Numbered from the stretch's first letter, positions 1 through 12,635 are shown. The stretch: DNA of 64,000 nt from Globisporangium splendens (GCA_006386115.1 VFIW01000067.1:124001-188000), one strand, 5' to 3'. Translations and numbers: made by a program. The notes: generated from the letters alone by a model not told the origin.

Positions 1-1760
1 GACTCGCTTGGACGAGTGTGTTGACATCGACGACTTCAAAAACTTGTCCAGAAGACGCATTGACTTGTACGAACGGACCAGATCCACCAAGCATTCGCTG
101 CCGGCGCACACCACGGCAGTAAATACAGCCGCGTTTTGCTTGCAGGTCATAAAGTGATCGCCCAGAATCGAGAAAATGGACACCAACGAGCTGTTGACAA
201 GGTTAGGCGAGCATCGCACGGCACTGGAAATGATCTGGCAGTGCTCTTGAACGAGCAGAATAGACGCTTCGTCTTGAGTGCCATCTGGTTGACAGCCTTG
301 CTGGTTTACGAGCTTGAGGAACGCGGCCAGGATTGATTCCATCGCTTCAAACTGTTCTCGATCTTCGGTGTCTTCTGTGATTCGGTAGATATCCGCCTCG
401 CAAAGCGCGTTGAACAGCGACTTGTACAGCTTCGTCAGCAAAGCCACAGTGGAGGCAGCATCTGCAGCGTGACGCTCTTGGAACGCAAGGAACGACACGA
501 CACACAATTCCAACCAAAACTTGAATGGCGAGTACGTCGTCGATGCAGTCGCGATCACCGTAGCAGCACGTTTCTTGCTGGTTTTCAGATCCGTTTTCGT
601 GTCTTCAATCTTCATGTGTGCAGCCGCACGAATGCGCAGCGCAAATGCACCAACAAACACTTCCATAAAGCCACCGACAGAGCTCTTCAAGTCGAGAGGG
701 ACCGCTGGATCAGAGAGAAACGCCTTGATCTCATCAAACAGGTTTTCTGGTACGAGACCAGCGCCGATGCACCGTCGTTCTTCCTGCGCTTTTTCGTTTT
801 CGAAGCAACACTCTCTACATTTCCAGCAGCGTCACTTGGATCAGCTTGACGCCAAATACTCAAGTGCACAAGCGCGCCGTCGTATTCGCGAATGTGCTCT
901 GCATCGAATAACGCATCGACGACGATGCGGTCGAGTAAATCCACGATAGCTGTGATTTCTGTGCTGGGTTGGCGTGTTTGGAGCTGCACCAAAGCGTGAC
1001 GGTGTCCAATTAAATCCCGGAGCGACGTCTTCGCAATTGCCAGGAACACCTTTTTCTTGTTCATCTGCGACCGCTGGAGCTCCTGGAACACCACGAAGAT
1101 CGCGCGTACGAGCACGACGTACTCTTGACGTGTCTTGCCAGCAACGCCTTCCTTCGCAAGACGAGCTAAGCACGTCGTCAATGCGCGGTGCATGAAATCG
1201 GTGAAGACATTGGTCGGCGGCTTGTACATCTGGAAATTCGGCACGCATTCCTCCTGCTCCTGCTCAAACGACGACAGACCGAACAAGTACAAAAACACAC
1301 ACTTCACGTCCAACAGCACATCCAGCTCTGCATCATCTTGCTGGTGCTTGATGCCCACACCCGCGAGCACACCCGTCATGGTTGCGAGCAGGAGGTTGCA
1401 CGAGTTGGTCGGGATGCTCATCGCCTCGCTGTGGTTCCGCGTCGCAAACAACGTGAGCGAGAGGCGCAGCAACCGCAGCGCGTGATGGGTCTGCTTCGGA
1501 CGCTGCTGCTCATCCTTCTTGGCCTTGGTGATCAGGAAAATCGCGAAGTGCACCACCTCCGCGACGATGCGGTGCCACGTCACGTTGAACTCGCGTTCTG
1601 CGCGCTCGAGCAGCGGCGACGCCGGCGCGAGCAGCTGGAAGCCCGTCGCGATGAGCTGTGCGTCACTGTCGTAGCCTCGGCGCGTATGCCGCCAGCGCAC
1701 GAGCGCCAGGGTCTCGCCCCACGGGAACGCCGAGGAGGAAGCCGCCACCACCGCTGTCAT
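1..1760 (-). CDS. Unrecognised large helical protein, N-terminal part (cut by window start)
   Basis: Reads from the ATG at 1758-1760 to the left edge of the window and continues beyond it. The first ~335 residues are one open frame rich in Leu/Ala/Val helices, as in HEAT-like or nucleolar assembly proteins, with a Lys/Arg patch near 790. That frame would stop at 687, but another frame continues smoothly from about 755 (residues VPENLFDEIK onward) to position 1 without stops and with the same helical composition. The frame change at about 751-760 has no good GT...AG pair and looks like a one-base loss. No catalytic motif or signal peptide is visible. I do not recognise the family. It is divergent from the REX1-B gene, with starts about 225 bp apart. 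Confidence 0.6.
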
Positions 1761-1986
1761 CTTGCGTCGTTTCCAGCGTCAAACAATCCGAAAATGGGGC
1801 TCTTCACCAGTCAAAGGCGACCGAACTTAGCAGGACACCGCAACCTTCTTGACTGAGTTTGCTTTCGAGCTAAAGTACGATTGTATTTGACTGATGCCAA
1901 GCGTACTTTATCTGGTATGCAATTGGTGAGGTCTAATTTCGATGCAAAGTGCATGCCATGGTTCTCTGCAGTTGACAGGATCGAAG

Positions 1987-3013
1987 ATGGACTTTACGGC
2001 GTGCTTTAACCTGCTGGCGGCGCGGCCTGTGCACGCGCACACGCACTGCGAGGACGCCCACGCGCACCACCAGCACGACGACAGCGACGTGGAGAACCTG
2101 TCAGCAGCGCTGAATGAGCAGCTGAACGGCGTCAGCGACAACAAAGCGACCAGCAGCAGTGCACAAGAGCAGCAGCATGAGAGCAAAGATAATGCGCAGC
2201 AAGAACCGTTTGCAGAGCTCCCGGTGACCGCGTTGGCTCGATTGTTTTTCAAGCTTCAGGAGACGCGCGTGGAGATCTACAGCGATTTTCAAAAGTGAGT
2301 GCATTAGTGTGCAATGCGTGTACATGTGGCTGTGTTCTCATTGGTATCTCATGCGCCGTGTTAGAGGGTTTGAAGTGCACCAGCAGACTGCACAATTTCC
2401 TGAGTTCTGTACGCAATATCATGCAATGGACTCTTTGCAAACGCGATGAGAGATGCGCTTAACTCATTTAATTGTGTGGTAGACATTCTGATGCATAGCG
2501 GCAGGAATCACGGCGCGTTTCTCGAGCGTGAGCCTCCAGATCAACAAGATTGAGGTACGAAAGCAGTACTCAACATGGCGACCTTTTCTTCGTGAGGTAA
2601 TTCTAAAGTGCTCTATTCTTGTGGCATTGTTGTATCTTTGATGCTGGTGATTGTAGAAAGAGTTGATTGCAAAGAAGAAGCAGGTGCTTGCGCAGTATGT
2701 TCGCAAGATCCAGGTTGAAGAAAAAGAAAAGCTGCTCATGGTGCGTTTGTGTCCAACAGCACGCTTTTGAATGACATCTGGAGCTTACTTTTCGGTTTTG
2801 TATGCTTGATATATGCAGACATCGGCGCTCATGATCGAAAAGATGCGGCTTCGCGACGCACTGAAGCAACCGGAGCCAGACGCGTCGATCACAGCGCTTT
2901 TGGACAAATCCATCGACACTCTCACGAAGCAGCACACGGCGATCATCCTGCGCATCAACGATCTGCTGGATGAACTGCGCATGGAGGTCGTGGATTTCGA
3001 CGACGACGAGTAA
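1987..3013 (+). CDS. REX1-B domain protein (REX1BD-like)
   Basis: Five exons: 1987-2294, 2365-2408, 2499-2554, 2657-2740, 2819-3013, all GT...AG and in phase. The conserved core runs ARLFFKLQETRVEIYSDF, then FPEFSAGITARFSSVSLQI, then KIQVEEKEKLLMTSALM. This matches the order of the REX1-B family, named after the Chlamydomonas gene required for excision repair; the human member is C19orf60/REX1BD. The role in DNA repair is family knowledge and weakly established. The N-terminus is His/Asp/Gln-rich and variable. I chose the ATG at 1987 (context AAGATGG); an in-frame ATG at 1942 is possible. The C-terminus is helical and ends in an acidic DFDDDE tail. Its stop lies 93 bp from the convergent CFAP69 stop. 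Confidence 0.75.
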
Positions 3014-3105
3014 GTATTACTGACTGTCTGGGAACCACACACTAGACAATAGGGAAAAAGCACCAGCTGTGGTCATATGGAAACGAATTTTACGTATTTA
3101 CATGG

Positions 3106-6100
3106 TCACTTTCGACGCGTGATGGTCCCAAGTCGGCCCCGCAACTCGGCTTCTTTCTGCTCGAGAGAGTTCAAATCACTGTAGTCGGACTCGGTGGCCG
3201 GGTCCTCGATGCGGCACCGCTCGTCGCTCTCGCAGGCAGCGAACGACGCCGGGTCCTGTTTGCGCATAAACTCGAGTCGCGTCAAAGTGGAGCTTCAGCG
3301 TGGAGTTCTGGCGCAGATTGACGCGGTGGAACGCTTCGGCCTGCACTTCCTGGTACTTCTGGAGCAGGATCTGCTGGAAAAACGCGTTTTCGGCGGCACT
3401 GTCGAGCTCACTGGCGCGCGAAAAGATCTCCTTCTGCGCGTGCTTTGCACACAGAGATGTTGTACGCGTGCTCAATGTGGCGGCGAATGTAGAGCGCGTC
3501 GGCGTAGATGAGCCGGATGCCCTCAGCGTGGAGCGCGAGGTGCACGTTTTGCCACATTTCGCCGAGCTGGAACGTCGGATACTCCTTGGCGACCTCGAGC
3601 ACGACCTGGTCGCGCGGCGTGAGTTTGTCCAGATCGCACGCAAACGACACGCTGGCGAGCACAGCGTAGATCTTGGTCTTGAGATTGATGGCTGGGTGGG
3701 TTTCCGAGTCTTTCAGATCCAATAGAAGCGACACGTTGCGAGTGTCACTGGCCAAGTGTTGCGCAACTTTCAACGCGTCTTTCAGTCGAGCGAACGCTGG
3801 TGATTGCGGCCGCATTGTCGATGTTGCTGCACTTGTACGTGAAGCCAAACCTGTGGACTGATCCCTTCTATCCCTCTCGCCATGTGAATTTGTTGTAGAC
3901 ACCAGAAACGGACTGTGACAGTGCGTGACGGACTGGAATGCGTTTTGACGTGTATTCGTCGACGCGACGATCTCCGCAGCAGCAGCGCCCTCCTTCATGC
4001 GCGAGTTCTCGATGGCTTCTTCGTTGGCGTATATGCGCAGCAGGATCTGGGTCGCGGTCGCGTTGTTGGTCTCTTTGCTGTCGCTTCGCCACGCGAGAAA
4101 CGACGGGATCGCGCTCGGGTTCACGCAAATCTCGGGCAATGCAGCCAACGCCTGGTTTTTCACAGCCTTAGGCACGCTTTCCACGATCGCGAGCAGCTTT
4201 GGCACGCCGTCGTCGTGGATGAATGCGGTCTCGTTGTCCAGATCCCCGACGATGCACGACCGCACGGCATCGTCGACGCCGATCAAGAGGTTTTCTTCCA
4301 AGACAGAATGTGACGGATCGAATTCCAAGTACTGCGTCACGAAACGCACGCCATTGGCGTGGAAAAAGCGTTTCCGATTGTCCTCGCGGTCGCGACACAT
4401 GTTGGCGCACGCGATAATCGCATTGCGTCGGATCGCAAACGTGTGGCGCGACGGAGGCGACGCAAACGCAGTGACTGCAGCTTCTACGGCATCGCAATTT
4501 CCAAGCGCGTCCTGATAATATGAGGACGATGAAGACGAGATCTGCACGAGGAGAAACCACGCGGCTGTGAGATTCTCGTCGCTCTGCAGCACACTCTGCT
4601 TGAGAAAGTCCAGAACCAGGATGTGGCCGTGAAGTTCGTAGAAATGATCCAAGATGAACGGCGCAATGTGGTTCAAGACACTCAACGCAGTCGTTTGGAG
4701 GACGTGACGCTGCGCAATCGTGTGGTGCTGCGTCATTTTTGAAGATGACGATGAAGCCATTGATGCTGTGGGCTTCTTCATTTGGCCTGGGAAGTCCGTA
4801 CTTCCGTCATTTCCGTAATCGTCGTTGTTGCCGATATTGGAGACCGTCGCGTATCGAAATAAGGTCTCCGTAAAGCGAGACTGAACAAGCTCACTTAGAT
4901 TTGCATCGTGGTCGCCCATGATTTCGGCGATCAGCAACCAGAGCAACTGCTTGAATTCGAAATCGTCGTCACTGTTCGTCGCGTAGTTGTGGGAACTCGC
5001 ATTGATCGCAGACGCGAATGAGGACGGAGGCATCGGAGACGTTGTCGGCTGCTTCTTTGACTTGTTCTGGTTGTGATACTCGGCAGCAGTGGCGTAGGAG
5101 AGCAAGCACGCTGTCAAGCCTGTCGAGTAGAAGTGGTCGAGGGAGCGTCGTCGCCACACGAGCAGATGCAGGATCATTAGACATCGTTGCGCACCTCCTT
5201 GTCCTGTTTGCGGTACCCATGGACGAGCAGCAGCTCCAAAGTATGAAGCAGCGTCTGGAACGTGAACTCGTTTCCAAGGAAATACGCGGCGTTCCGCAGA
5301 CGAAATTGCACGAGCAGCTCTCGTCGCGACGCGCACTTTGTGATGGATCTCATCTTTTCTTGACACAGTTCCAGCACGTTCCAGAGAATCACGATGCACA
5401 AGGGCAGCAGCTCATCCTGCACATCTCGAATGCCTTGTAGAATGAACACGATGTAGTGCAACGCGCCTGAGAGCACGAGCACTTCGGCACAATGTTGGTT
5501 ACTGGAGACCTCGTAGATGAGATCGATGACAGGGAATAAAATCGCTCGCATGCGCGATTCTCTATTGAGAGTCTGGTTTTGGTCTGCTTCATCTCCCAGT
5601 TGCTGACTGAAATCTTGATCCGAGGCTTGTTCCCTGTCACAGATTGCTGTCATTGACTGTGACCGTAATCTGGCAGAGCTCTGTGGTGTAGAGGGCGTTG
5701 ATGGTGTCGATGGAGACAGTGGCAGGTCCGTTTCCAGGGGTACATTCTCAGCCTCAGTGGGTGTCTCGGTCTCCAGCAACGCGCTTCGCTCGGCATTATT
5801 GTTCGATTCCGATGGCCGAACTGCCTCACCCTCAATCATCTCGGCATCGTCTTCTTCGGGAAACAAATCGTACAGAACCCCGACGATGGCTTCGACTGCT
5901 CCGGTCTCCTCCATGAAATTTTGGCTGAAAATTCGCGGTGACAGACGCAAATCGTCTGTATTTGTATCAGCAATGTTGTTGCCACTTGGCTTGGATCCTC
6001 GAGCCAGAGCTATCATGCATGAGATAGTCAAAGGAATGCATCCTTTGTAGGAAAAAAGATAGATTAGGAATACTTACATGCGCCGATGGCGAATTGCTGG

Positions 6101-6759
6101 AGCGCTTCAGCTGCTGCAACTTGCGCTCCCAACGCGTCAAAGGCGAGCAAGGTACTGAGAGTGGGAAGGGTCCCATGCAGCAATGCTGGGTTCAAGATCT
6201 CTTCGTTTGACTTTTGACGAAGGAATGGCTGATAGATGAAAACACAAGCACAGAGGTAAATGCAAAAGTTGCTCGCGTTTTTGCAGCATTATCATGGCCA
6301 CACACTTACTTTGCTGCACACCATCACTGCAGTCGTGAGCGACGCAATAAACTGGTGCTCTCCGTCCAGTACTTTGTCCCGCAGCAAGAGAATGAAATCG
6401 CTCACAAAGAGCAACTCCGCGAGCTTCCACCTGGCCGATCCAGCAAAAGCAATGCATATTGACAATGCGCTCTCAAAAACGACTCTCGAGAGATCACTTT
6501 CATACAGCTCTACGCACCCATTTTCGTTTTGGAAAAGCACATTCTTCGCGAGTGCGAGATGGCGCTGGTGGTTGTCTCGCGTCTGCGGATCCGCGACGGA
6601 CTCGAAGAGCTTCTCAAAGTCTTGCACCGACGACTCTATCGATCCAGGATCCCCATTCGACGAAGCTGTGAGGGAGCGACGAGCGGTAACCGACAGAGAC
6701 GAGGACGATGCTGTTGCTGGTGATGAAGCGGCAGCGGGTGGCAGGCGTCTGGACGCCAT
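3106..6759 (-). CDS. CFAP69: CFAP69-like cilia and flagella associated protein, three frame breaks
   Basis: ARM-repeat protein of the axoneme; in animals CFAP69 is needed for sperm flagellum structure, and here it would serve the zoospore flagellum. Exons are 6759-6310, 6228-6078 and 6009-3106. Family-specific stretches are RKQDKEVRNDV/LMIL, FEFKQLLWLLIAEIM, ALSVLNHIAPFILDHFYE, VDDAVRSCIVGD and LKTKIYAVLASVSF followed by FQLGEMWQNVH, in the same order as human CFAP69. The last exon is broken three times: one base appears missing at 5180-5182 (a stop follows at once), one A extra at 3444-3446 and one T extra at 3284-3286. Allowing these, total length becomes a multiple of three (about 1,167 residues), near the family size. 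The true C-terminus ends at the TGA at 3106. Assembly error or a decaying gene are both possible. Confidence 0.85.
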
Positions 6760-7199
6760 CCTGCTCCTGCGATCACGGCAGCAGTGCGCTCAAATAGCGC
6801 GCAAAGTGTTTGCTCCGACACTTGGCGTCGCTTCAGGATCGCATTGACACTCTTTAATAGTAGCCCCTTGCCATCATTCTGCATGCTGAGTCCAACACCC
6901 AACAGTTCTGCTTCTTCAATTTCGGTCTAAAGTGACACCTCTCCTGGTCGTCCTTCTTTCTATTGAGTTCTATAGGAAACAGATCCACCCGACCAACTCT
7001 CAATCATTCACGACCAACTTTTATATAACAATTTGTATGTAAACAATACCATGTGGTATTCAGAGAGTAGGAACTAAACGACCTCGCGCATCATCCATTG
7101 CGTATGTGAGGCGTGTGCGAGGCGCGTGCTTCTTTCTTCAAGCAGATCCTTTTAGGGAGCGCGAGGGAGAAGGAAGAAGTTGAGCTCAAGAGAAGGAAG
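6760..7199. promoter_or_regulatory. Divergent intergenic region between CFAP69 and the saposin gene
   Basis: About 440 bp separate the two start codons. It holds no supportable gene. At 7004-7022 on the plus strand TCATTC, a five-base spacer and CAACTTT resemble the oomycete initiator plus flanking element, about 180-195 bp before the saposin ATG. No TATA box is obvious at a fixed distance. The match is by eye. Confidence 0.35.
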
Positions 7200-10100
7200 A
7201 TGCAGCTGTGGCGCGTGCTCGCGCTGTCGGCAGCGGTCTGCGCCGTGTCTGGTGCGCATGGCGCCGCCGCCTCCACCATTGAGGGCGACGACAACGCCGA
7301 GTCCAAGGGGTTGTTCTCGTTCCTGACGCAGGAGCTGCAGCGCCAGTCGGAGCTCGTGCAGCGGTTCTTTTGGGCGAACCCGGAAGCGCCGACGACGACG
7401 ATCGTGATCGTGGAAGATGAAGGTTTCTATGATGGTGAGAATGACGCGTTGACGCGCCAGGAGCAGCAGCTGGCGTGTCTGACGGCTGTCCAGGTGCTCC
7501 ATGAACGCGACGAGTTGAAGCAGGAGCGCCAACAGCTCGCGAAACGACTCCGCTCACCGTTCAAGCGCGCGTTCCAAGTGCTGTCGTTGCAGTATGATGA
7601 TGAGACGTCGTGTGAGGACTTGGAGGATGTGCGTCTGGTGGATGAGGTGTGTGTTGGCGTAGGTTGAAGCTTGGGAGGATGTCGCATGTTGAGGCTGACT
7701 GTCGATGTCCTTTTTGTATGTAGTGTGTTCGCGTGCTGGATATGGAAGATGAGGTTCGTGAGTTTATGACGCGCGGCCGATCGGATGAACAAGTGTGCAC
7801 GCTTGTCCGTGAAACGTACCCAGTGGAAACGCAGCAAGTCGGAGGGGAACTATCGTGCAAGCTCTGCAAGCGCTTTGTGCAAATGGTGGTTCAAGCGTTG
7901 GAGCAAGAAATGTCGAGCGTGGAGCAAGTGCGCGAGATCATTGGCGACATCTGTGACTCGATGTCGGCCGACTCGATGTGCCACACGTTCTTGAAGCAGT
8001 ACGACCAGATTGTAGAGTGGCTGAAGCACGGCACCGACCCTGTTGTTGTGTGCCTTCAGCTCACAATGTGTCCTGCGCCCAAAGAAGTGGAGCAGCTGGC
8101 TGACTTGACCTCCTTGGCGTTGAAGGAGACCGACAACGGCCATGCGTGCTTCTACTGCACCAAAGTTTCGTGTATCGTGCGATATGTGAGCAAAATGTTT
8201 CCAAGTCAGCTGGACACTGTTCACCAGCTGCTCAAATTTGCGTGCAAGCTCACGCCACAGGACTGCAAGTGTGAATTGTTGGACCAGAACTTCAACAAGA
8301 TCGTCGCGTGGGCCAAGCAGGGCAAGACTCCTCACGAGATTTGCGTCGCGCTCAACATCTGCAAGAAGACGGACGATGCTTGGGCTCTGCCAGAGTCACA
8401 AGAGTCGATTCAAGAGGCGTTGACTGCGCTCGTGCCACTCGCCGACTTTGACGCCAACCAAGATGACAAGAAATGCTTCTACTGTGACTACATCACGACG
8501 CTAATCCAGATCGTGCTCCAGGAAGATCCCGACCAAGTCAATGAGATCCGTGAGTATGCAGACTTGATTTGTGGTATTTTGGGTGATGACAACGTGTGCC
8601 ACGAATACGTTGGAAAGCTTGACACTGTCGTTGATCAACTGAAGAAGGGCAAACACCCTCGCGAAATCTGCACTGAGTTGAAATATTGCGGTGCAAAGAC
8701 GTTGTCCTTGTTCGGCGACACCGAATCGAGTGCGGTTCAAGATAACCAGACGTGCTTGTACTGTGATTACGTTGCACTTGCGTTGCATGTCATTATGCAG
8801 CAAGATGCCGACCAAGTGGATCAGGTGCGCGAGTACGCGGACATGATTTGCGGCTTCATGGGTGCTGACAACGTCTGCCACCAATACGTCGACAAGTTGG
8901 ATGTCATGATCGACGAGTTGAAGAAGGGCAAGCACCCACGTGAGATCTGCATGGAGTTGAATTTTTGCACGAAGTCAATGAACGCGCTCCCTGGGTCAGT
9001 TGAAAATGCTGTGGCGGCGATGGTGGCTACGAGGCGCAGCGTCGATGTGCGAGATGACAAGAAATGCTTCTACTGTGACTACGTTGCTACGATGATTCAA
9101 GTGATTTTGCAAGAGGATGCTGACCAAGTGGATGAGATTCGTGAGTATGCGGATCTGATTTGCGGTATGTTGGGTACTGACAATGTTTGCCACAAGTATG
9201 TCGATCAGCTTGACACTGTCATCGATCAGTTGAAGAAAGGCAAGCACCCTCGTGAGATTTGCGCTAGTTTGAAGTATTGCAGTGCCAAGATTGCTGTTCT
9301 CCCAGGAATAGCGCGTGAAGATGAGGACCTGTCCTCGTTCGACCAAGGCCTCGTGAAGGTTGTCAAGAATTCGATGGAGTCTGCGATCGATGGGTGCTTC
9401 GTCTGCACGCAGCTGACGAGCGTCATTGAAGTTGCACTTGAGCAAGACCCAGCCCAGATCGATCAAATTCGTCAAATTGCAGACTTGGTGTGTGGATTCC
9501 TTCCAGCGGACACAAAGGTGATGTCAACTGTGTTTCTTTTATTGTGCATGTCAAAGCGGCAACTAACCTGTTTTTGTGTTTTGCGTAAAAAAATAGTGCC
9601 GTCCTTACATTGACAAGTTGGATGAAGTGATTGACTCGCTGAAGAAGGGTGAGAAGCCGAAGGCAATCTGCCACGACATGAAATTTTGCCGTGCAGCCCG
9701 TGGCTTCGAAAAAGTTGCTCAAAGCAGCCTGAGTGCCTCGAGTCCAACGTCGGACAAGGGAAACACCACGTGCGCGTACTGCAGTGGCGTTGTCACGGTC
9801 CTGGAGTATGCGCTGAAACAACAACCAGATCAAGTTCAAGAAGCGCGCGAAGCCGCTGGGATTGTCTGCGAGCTGCTACCGGCTGACGATAAGGTATGTT
9901 CCATTCTAAATGTTTGGATCCTGGTTGTGGAGAGGCATTTTATAACCCAATTTCGTCTGCTTGCACAGTGCCACCAAGACTTGAAATGGTTCGACTTGGC
10001 TGTGTCCCAGTTGAAGAGTGGGAAGCAACCACGTGAAATCTGCCAGAACCTTCAGTTCTGCTCGAGTGCTGCGGAAGTCAACTCGATCAAGCTGCCGGAT

Positions 10101-10803
10101 CTGAAATTCTTGGACCCTAGCTTGGCGCCGTCGCGTTGCTCTATTTGCAAGCAAAACTCGTTGCTTGTTGCGTCGATGATCACGAAGCCTGACAGTCTTG
10201 CGACGTTCACCGATGAAATGAACTCTGTTTGCCGTCTGATCCCAGACTCGAAGGAGGTACTAAAGCTTGCGACACCTCGATTCTGATCTTTTTTTGTTAT
10301 ATGCTGATGGTTTTGCTGTATATTTGTAGTGTGAACTGCTGATGAAGCACCGCGATACCATCGTCGATGCGTTGAAGAACAATGAAGACGTTGAGACCAT
10401 CTGCACACGCATCCGCGAGTGCGAACCACTGAGCCAGGTCGCCAAGCCTGTTGACTCGGAAAAGTTCATGTCGATGGGCTGCCTGCTCTGTGAATACACT
10501 GCGGAGATGCTGGCTCATGCCGCGAGAAACCAGAACGAACTTCGCCTCGCGAAGCTTGCGCTGGAAACCATGTGCACGATCCTTCCTCCAAGCGCCAAAT
10601 GCGACGTCCTTTCGTCCAAGTTCGACGAGTTGGTGACCTTGGTTGATGCCGGCAAGAGTCCGAGCCAAGCGTGTCACTCGGTCGCGTTGTGTGACGCGGC
10701 ATTTGTGGAAGCTCCAGAAGCCGGACAAACCGAACGTCCTGATTACCTGTTGCCAGCTCAGTTTGCTCAAACTCCGGTTGGTGAGCTCGTTGAAGTCGCG
10801 TAA
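7200..10803 (+). CDS. Secreted multi-saposin (prosaposin-like) protein
   Basis: Five exons (7200-7646, 7724-9517, 9597-9893, 9969-10256, 10330-10803), all phase 0, giving 1,099 residues. The ATG at 7200 starts a signal peptide (MQLWRVLALSAAVCAVSG); an in-frame ATG at 7113 would bury it, so 7200 is preferred. After a poorly conserved N-terminal region come nine complete saposin-B domains plus one divergent first unit, each with the six-Cys pattern CxxC...C...C...C...C. Repeats 4-6 (about 8460-9290) are nearly identical, sharing for example KKCFYCDY and KKGKHPREIC. Saposin domains bind and perturb lipids; the protein is probably delivered to lysosome-like vacuoles or secreted and cut between domains (inference). 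Introns 1-4 fall at the same place in the repeat, right before a TGC/TGT Cys codon. Confidence 0.9.
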
Positions 10804-11057
10804 GCTGCCGAGCGAAGTGACTCATCAAGGACTGCTCCGTGTGTGTGACCTGGTGGGTGGAGCATCGCTGCAAGATGGATTGTGAGTGTTTTCTGACCTT
10901 CGCCCGAAATGATTGTGTAATTTTGTATTTCTCCTTTCAGAATCTTGAGTCGTAGTCGCTCCCATTGAGCAGCTACGAGTTTGTTAACTCTTTTCCTTTT
11001 AATAATCAAAACCCAGATTCAAACACTTGCTGAAGAAAATGCGAATGATACAGCGGA

Positions 11058-12510
11058 TCACTTCAATTTCGTGGCCAGCTCATGGCAAATCTCATCCAGG
11101 AAGGTGTCTGTCGAAGTCCATGAGAAGGACGGAAGCAGGTCTCGAAGCAGTGTTGTGTTGAGACGCGCATCCAGCGGTGGATTGTATCCGAGGTTCACGG
11201 TCGCTCGACGAGTAGGCGCAATCACACGCGTTGGTGCAGGATGCGCAGCGTCCTTGGTCGTAGAAGAAGAGAGTCGTTGCCATGCACCACAATATCGTTG
11301 CGCTAACTCGACTCGTGACAGCGCATCCAATCCACCTGCATGAAAAATCAGTAAAACGAGCAACGCAGCAAGCATTTCAGGTTGACAGAGTCGAGTCATG
11401 AGTGACGCAAGGCAAACTCACCAACATTAACCAGCGTCATGGCACGAACCACGTCCAATGATCGACCACGATGAAGCAGTGCGAACAGAATCTCGACGAG
11501 GTCGCGGACGTAGATGTACGAGCGGATCTCGTCGCTCCAGAGTGTCAATGGATCTTGGTCTTCTTTCTCCTGGAAAAGCTGCTGATGCAGCCACTGCATG
11601 AACTTGGACGGCTGGTTTGGGAAATACGGAGGCGACGGACCCACAACGTTGGCGATGCGAAGGGTGAAGCCGTCGAGGTTCTCTTGACGCAGCAGGAATT
11701 CGTCAAAGCGCAATTTCATGGCGCCATAAGCTGTGAGGCGAGATGATGGTGGCATTTTCGCATCAGTCTCCTTGTAACCTTGTTCTGGTGGATTAGTGCC
11801 ATCGTACACAAAGTCCTAGAGATATAGACGAGATGCATGATGAGATAATTGCCAATTGAGTGTCATAGCAAATGGTCAGTGGTTCTCACCGTCGAGAAGT
11901 GGACGAAGCGAACACCCCAGTTCGTCTCTCGCTGGATAAACTCCACCAAAGCATGAGGCTTTACAACACATAGCACCAATGCACAGGCAAAATGTCAGCA
12001 TCTCCCATCATCAGCTCTGTCTCTACTCAGTAGCCTTCTTCGGCTAAGTCGCTACCCACTACCTCATTGATCGCCTTGGCTTTCTCAGGATCTTTTTCAC
12101 AAAATGAAGGCGATGCCACCGCTGTTCGTACAAACAGCAGAATGGATCTTAATCAAGGTCCCTGAGTCACACACAGAGCCACATTCTCACTATATCAACA
12201 TACTGATTATGTACATACCTGCGCAGTTGATGATCACATCAGGACAGAAATCCTGAATGCACTCTCGCACTCCCACCATGGTCATCAGATCAACATTCCA
12301 GTACACTTGCACCTGCTGCTCCGCGTTGTCCTCGTTTGAAGGAGCGGATGTGAAGCGAGGAGGCAATGCCGACGCACGACTGCGTAGCGTACACGCGACC
12401 ACGTATGTGTGCGCATTGTCGTCATGCTGCTGCTGCTTGAGGCACCGCTCGATGACGAACTGCGCCACGTAGCTGCCACCACCCAGGAGCAACACGCGCA
12501 TCGGCACCAT
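11058..12510 (-). CDS. NAD(P)-dependent reductase, RmlD / MAT2B-like
   Basis: Five exons (12510-12219, 12121-12063, 11958-11890, 11815-11422, 11335-11058) join in phase to 363 residues. The start has a glycine-rich nucleotide loop (VLLLGGGSYVAQF), then VIINCAAVAS, FVHFSTDFVYDGTNPP and the YGAMK catalytic Tyr-Lys pair of short-chain epimerases and reductases. The DGTNPP segment and overall order resemble MAT2B (regulatory subunit of methionine adenosyltransferase) and bacterial RmlD (dTDP-4-dehydrorhamnose reductase). Which of these activities it has cannot be decided here. The nucleotide loop GGGSYVA is looser than GxxGxxG. No signal peptide is seen, so it is probably cytosolic. It is divergent from the inositol kinase gene only 125 bp away. 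Confidence 0.8.
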
Positions 12511-12635
12511 TTTCAAAATGGAGCATGAATCTGACTGCCAATCTGATTCTGTTGACACCTGAATCATTATGCGATAGTGAAACTCATATAAAGTCTGAGT
12601 CTAGTGTGTTGTTCTTGGATTATTGGCAGTCGCAG
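12511..12635. promoter_or_regulatory. Short divergent upstream region
   Basis: Only 125 bp separate the start codons of the reductase (minus) and the inositol polyphosphate kinase (plus), so both promoters must overlap here or reach into the neighbouring gene. No individual box is certain. Confidence 0.4.

Noticed and set aside
6010..6077. A 35-nt intron or frame error between CFAP69 exons 2 and 3
   Set aside because: Using the next acceptor (GATAG at about 6010) gives a normal 68-nt intron and a correct frame.
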